Part shown: in pieces, positions 42,971 through 43,260 of the stretch
Layout of the letters: each line of letters starts with the position of its first letter
Numbering within the stretch: position 1 is the stretch's first letter
Source of the DNA: Blautia sp. MSJ-9
Lineage (GTDB): Bacteria; Bacillota; Clostridia; Lachnospirales; Lachnospiraceae
Length of the DNA: 43,260 bases
Assembly (NCBI RefSeq): GCF_018919065.1
Contig: NZ_JAHLQG010000051.1
Location: 1 to 43,260 of the forward strand
Direction: 5' to 3'
Made by a program: the position numbers and the translations under genes
Notes under the pieces: generated by a model
What the model was told of the DNA's origin: nothing
Databases searched by the model: none
What the model saw: only the letters and a program-made list of their open reading frames with translations

Positions 42971-43260
42971 TATCCTCACACGACTGAAGTCGCGTGCTTC
43001 CAGACGCTTTAGGCGTCAGACTAAATATCGGCGGATACGCCTGTAACTTAGGCCAGCGCAGTTATGCGCATTTTTCCATGCCAGATATGGCAGGTTCCCA
43101 CATTGCAGGTAGTCCGCTGTATATCTGCCTGCATTTATGCTGCCTTTAAGATTTCCATTTGTAAATGAAGTTCTTTCAGATCTGCATAAACACATGAGGT
43201 TCTACGCTTTACCGAAGGGACTTTTGCCTCCAGCAAAGACCTTTCCGTTACCGGAAGGGG
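42971..43260 (-). mobile_element. Right end of an IS200/IS605-type element (partial)
   Basis: Minus strand: after the TnpB-like stop at 43135 there is a structured 160-base tail with hairpins GACGC/GCGTC (about 43003-43018) and CACgCGACT...AGTCGtGTG (about 42977-42997). Palindromes like the last one are typical of IS605-group transposon ends. Such tails can also specify the guide-RNA scaffold (omega RNA) of TnpB. The rest of the element lies beyond the right edge. Confidence 0.6.
43135..43260 (-). CDS. C-terminal fragment of TnpB-like transposon protein (partial)
   Basis: The minus-strand frame is open from the right edge for 41 codons to a TAA at 43137-43135: PLPVTERSLLEAKVPS, then KRRTSCVYADLKELHLQMEI and LKAA. 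Hydrophilic tail after the catalytic domain, consistent with the variable C-terminus of IS605 OrfB/TnpB proteins. No catalytic residues are in view, so the call relies mainly on the neighbouring transposon-end structure and could be wrong about family. Confidence 0.5.
   Translation of the reverse strand, partial: PLPVTERSLLEAKVPSVKRRTSCVYADLKELHLQMEILKAA

Overview
The window looks like chromosome from a low-to-mid GC, strictly anaerobic Gram-positive gut bacterium, most likely a Lachnospiraceae member close to Blautia or Ruminococcus. Supporting signs are a PerR plus reverse-rubrerythrin pair, a GlgC/GlgD pair, a T-box on metG, an L33-SecE-NusG-L11-L1 cluster, LicD proteins, and AGGAGG-type ribosome sites with many GTG/TTG starts. 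Genus assignment is inference.

Layout. 1-3800 (-): 5' part of a very large secreted adhesin ending in near-identical 318-bp repeats that run off the left edge. Its 650-bp upstream region is dense with signals: a promoter, a riboswitch-like RNA with a terminator, a second promoter with direct repeats, and a long leader hairpin. 4456-6858 (-): metG with a Met T-box. 6925-8247 (+): perR and rubrerythrin, each with a near-identical Per box. 8307-8975 (-): small secreted protein. 9188-18764: a sugar locus with a DUF5107/TPR protein, an AraC regulator, an AraF/G/H-like ABC transporter and an aldose 1-epimerase. The same 26-bp tandem operator sits at matching distances from the DUF5107 and transporter promoters. 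18849-20358: a small coiled-coil protein and a DD-carboxypeptidase-like protein. 20540-22874 (-): rpmG-secE-nusG-rplK-rplA, with two mRNA copies of a 23S-rRNA-like L1 site. 23037-26927 (-): a dCache-PAS-GGDEF diguanylate cyclase, then a small-protein/BTAD regulator/unknown-protein operon.

27034-38887 (-): a surface-polymer locus. It encodes a TagD-type cytidylyltransferase fused to a Gfo/Idh/MocA-like domain, a LicD-TPR protein, a degenerate LicD relative, an acetolactate-synthase-like TPP enzyme, an SDR reductase, a membrane acyltransferase, a GT2 glycosyltransferase and an undecaprenyl-phosphate sugar-phosphate transferase. Together they suggest synthesis of a CDP-activated alcohol or keto-sugar derivative and its transfer to a surface glycan. 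39348-41604 (+): glgC-glgD. 41742-41867 (+): a 41-residue type I toxin-like membrane peptide. 42272-42865 (+): ribosomal protein L25/Ctc. 42971-43260 (-): the right end of an IS200/IS605-type element with the C-terminus of a TnpB-like protein.

Most notable non-coding discovery: an ~88-bp dispersed element in three intergenic places (19268, 24957-25043, 36579). It has a hairpin with compensatory changes and a promoter-like 3' end, which in one copy is a consensus promoter feeding the diguanylate cyclase. The strongest candidates for something undescribed are this element, the DUF5107 sugar regulon, the LicD/TPP/fused cytidylyltransferase locus, and the riboswitch-like RNA ahead of the adhesin.
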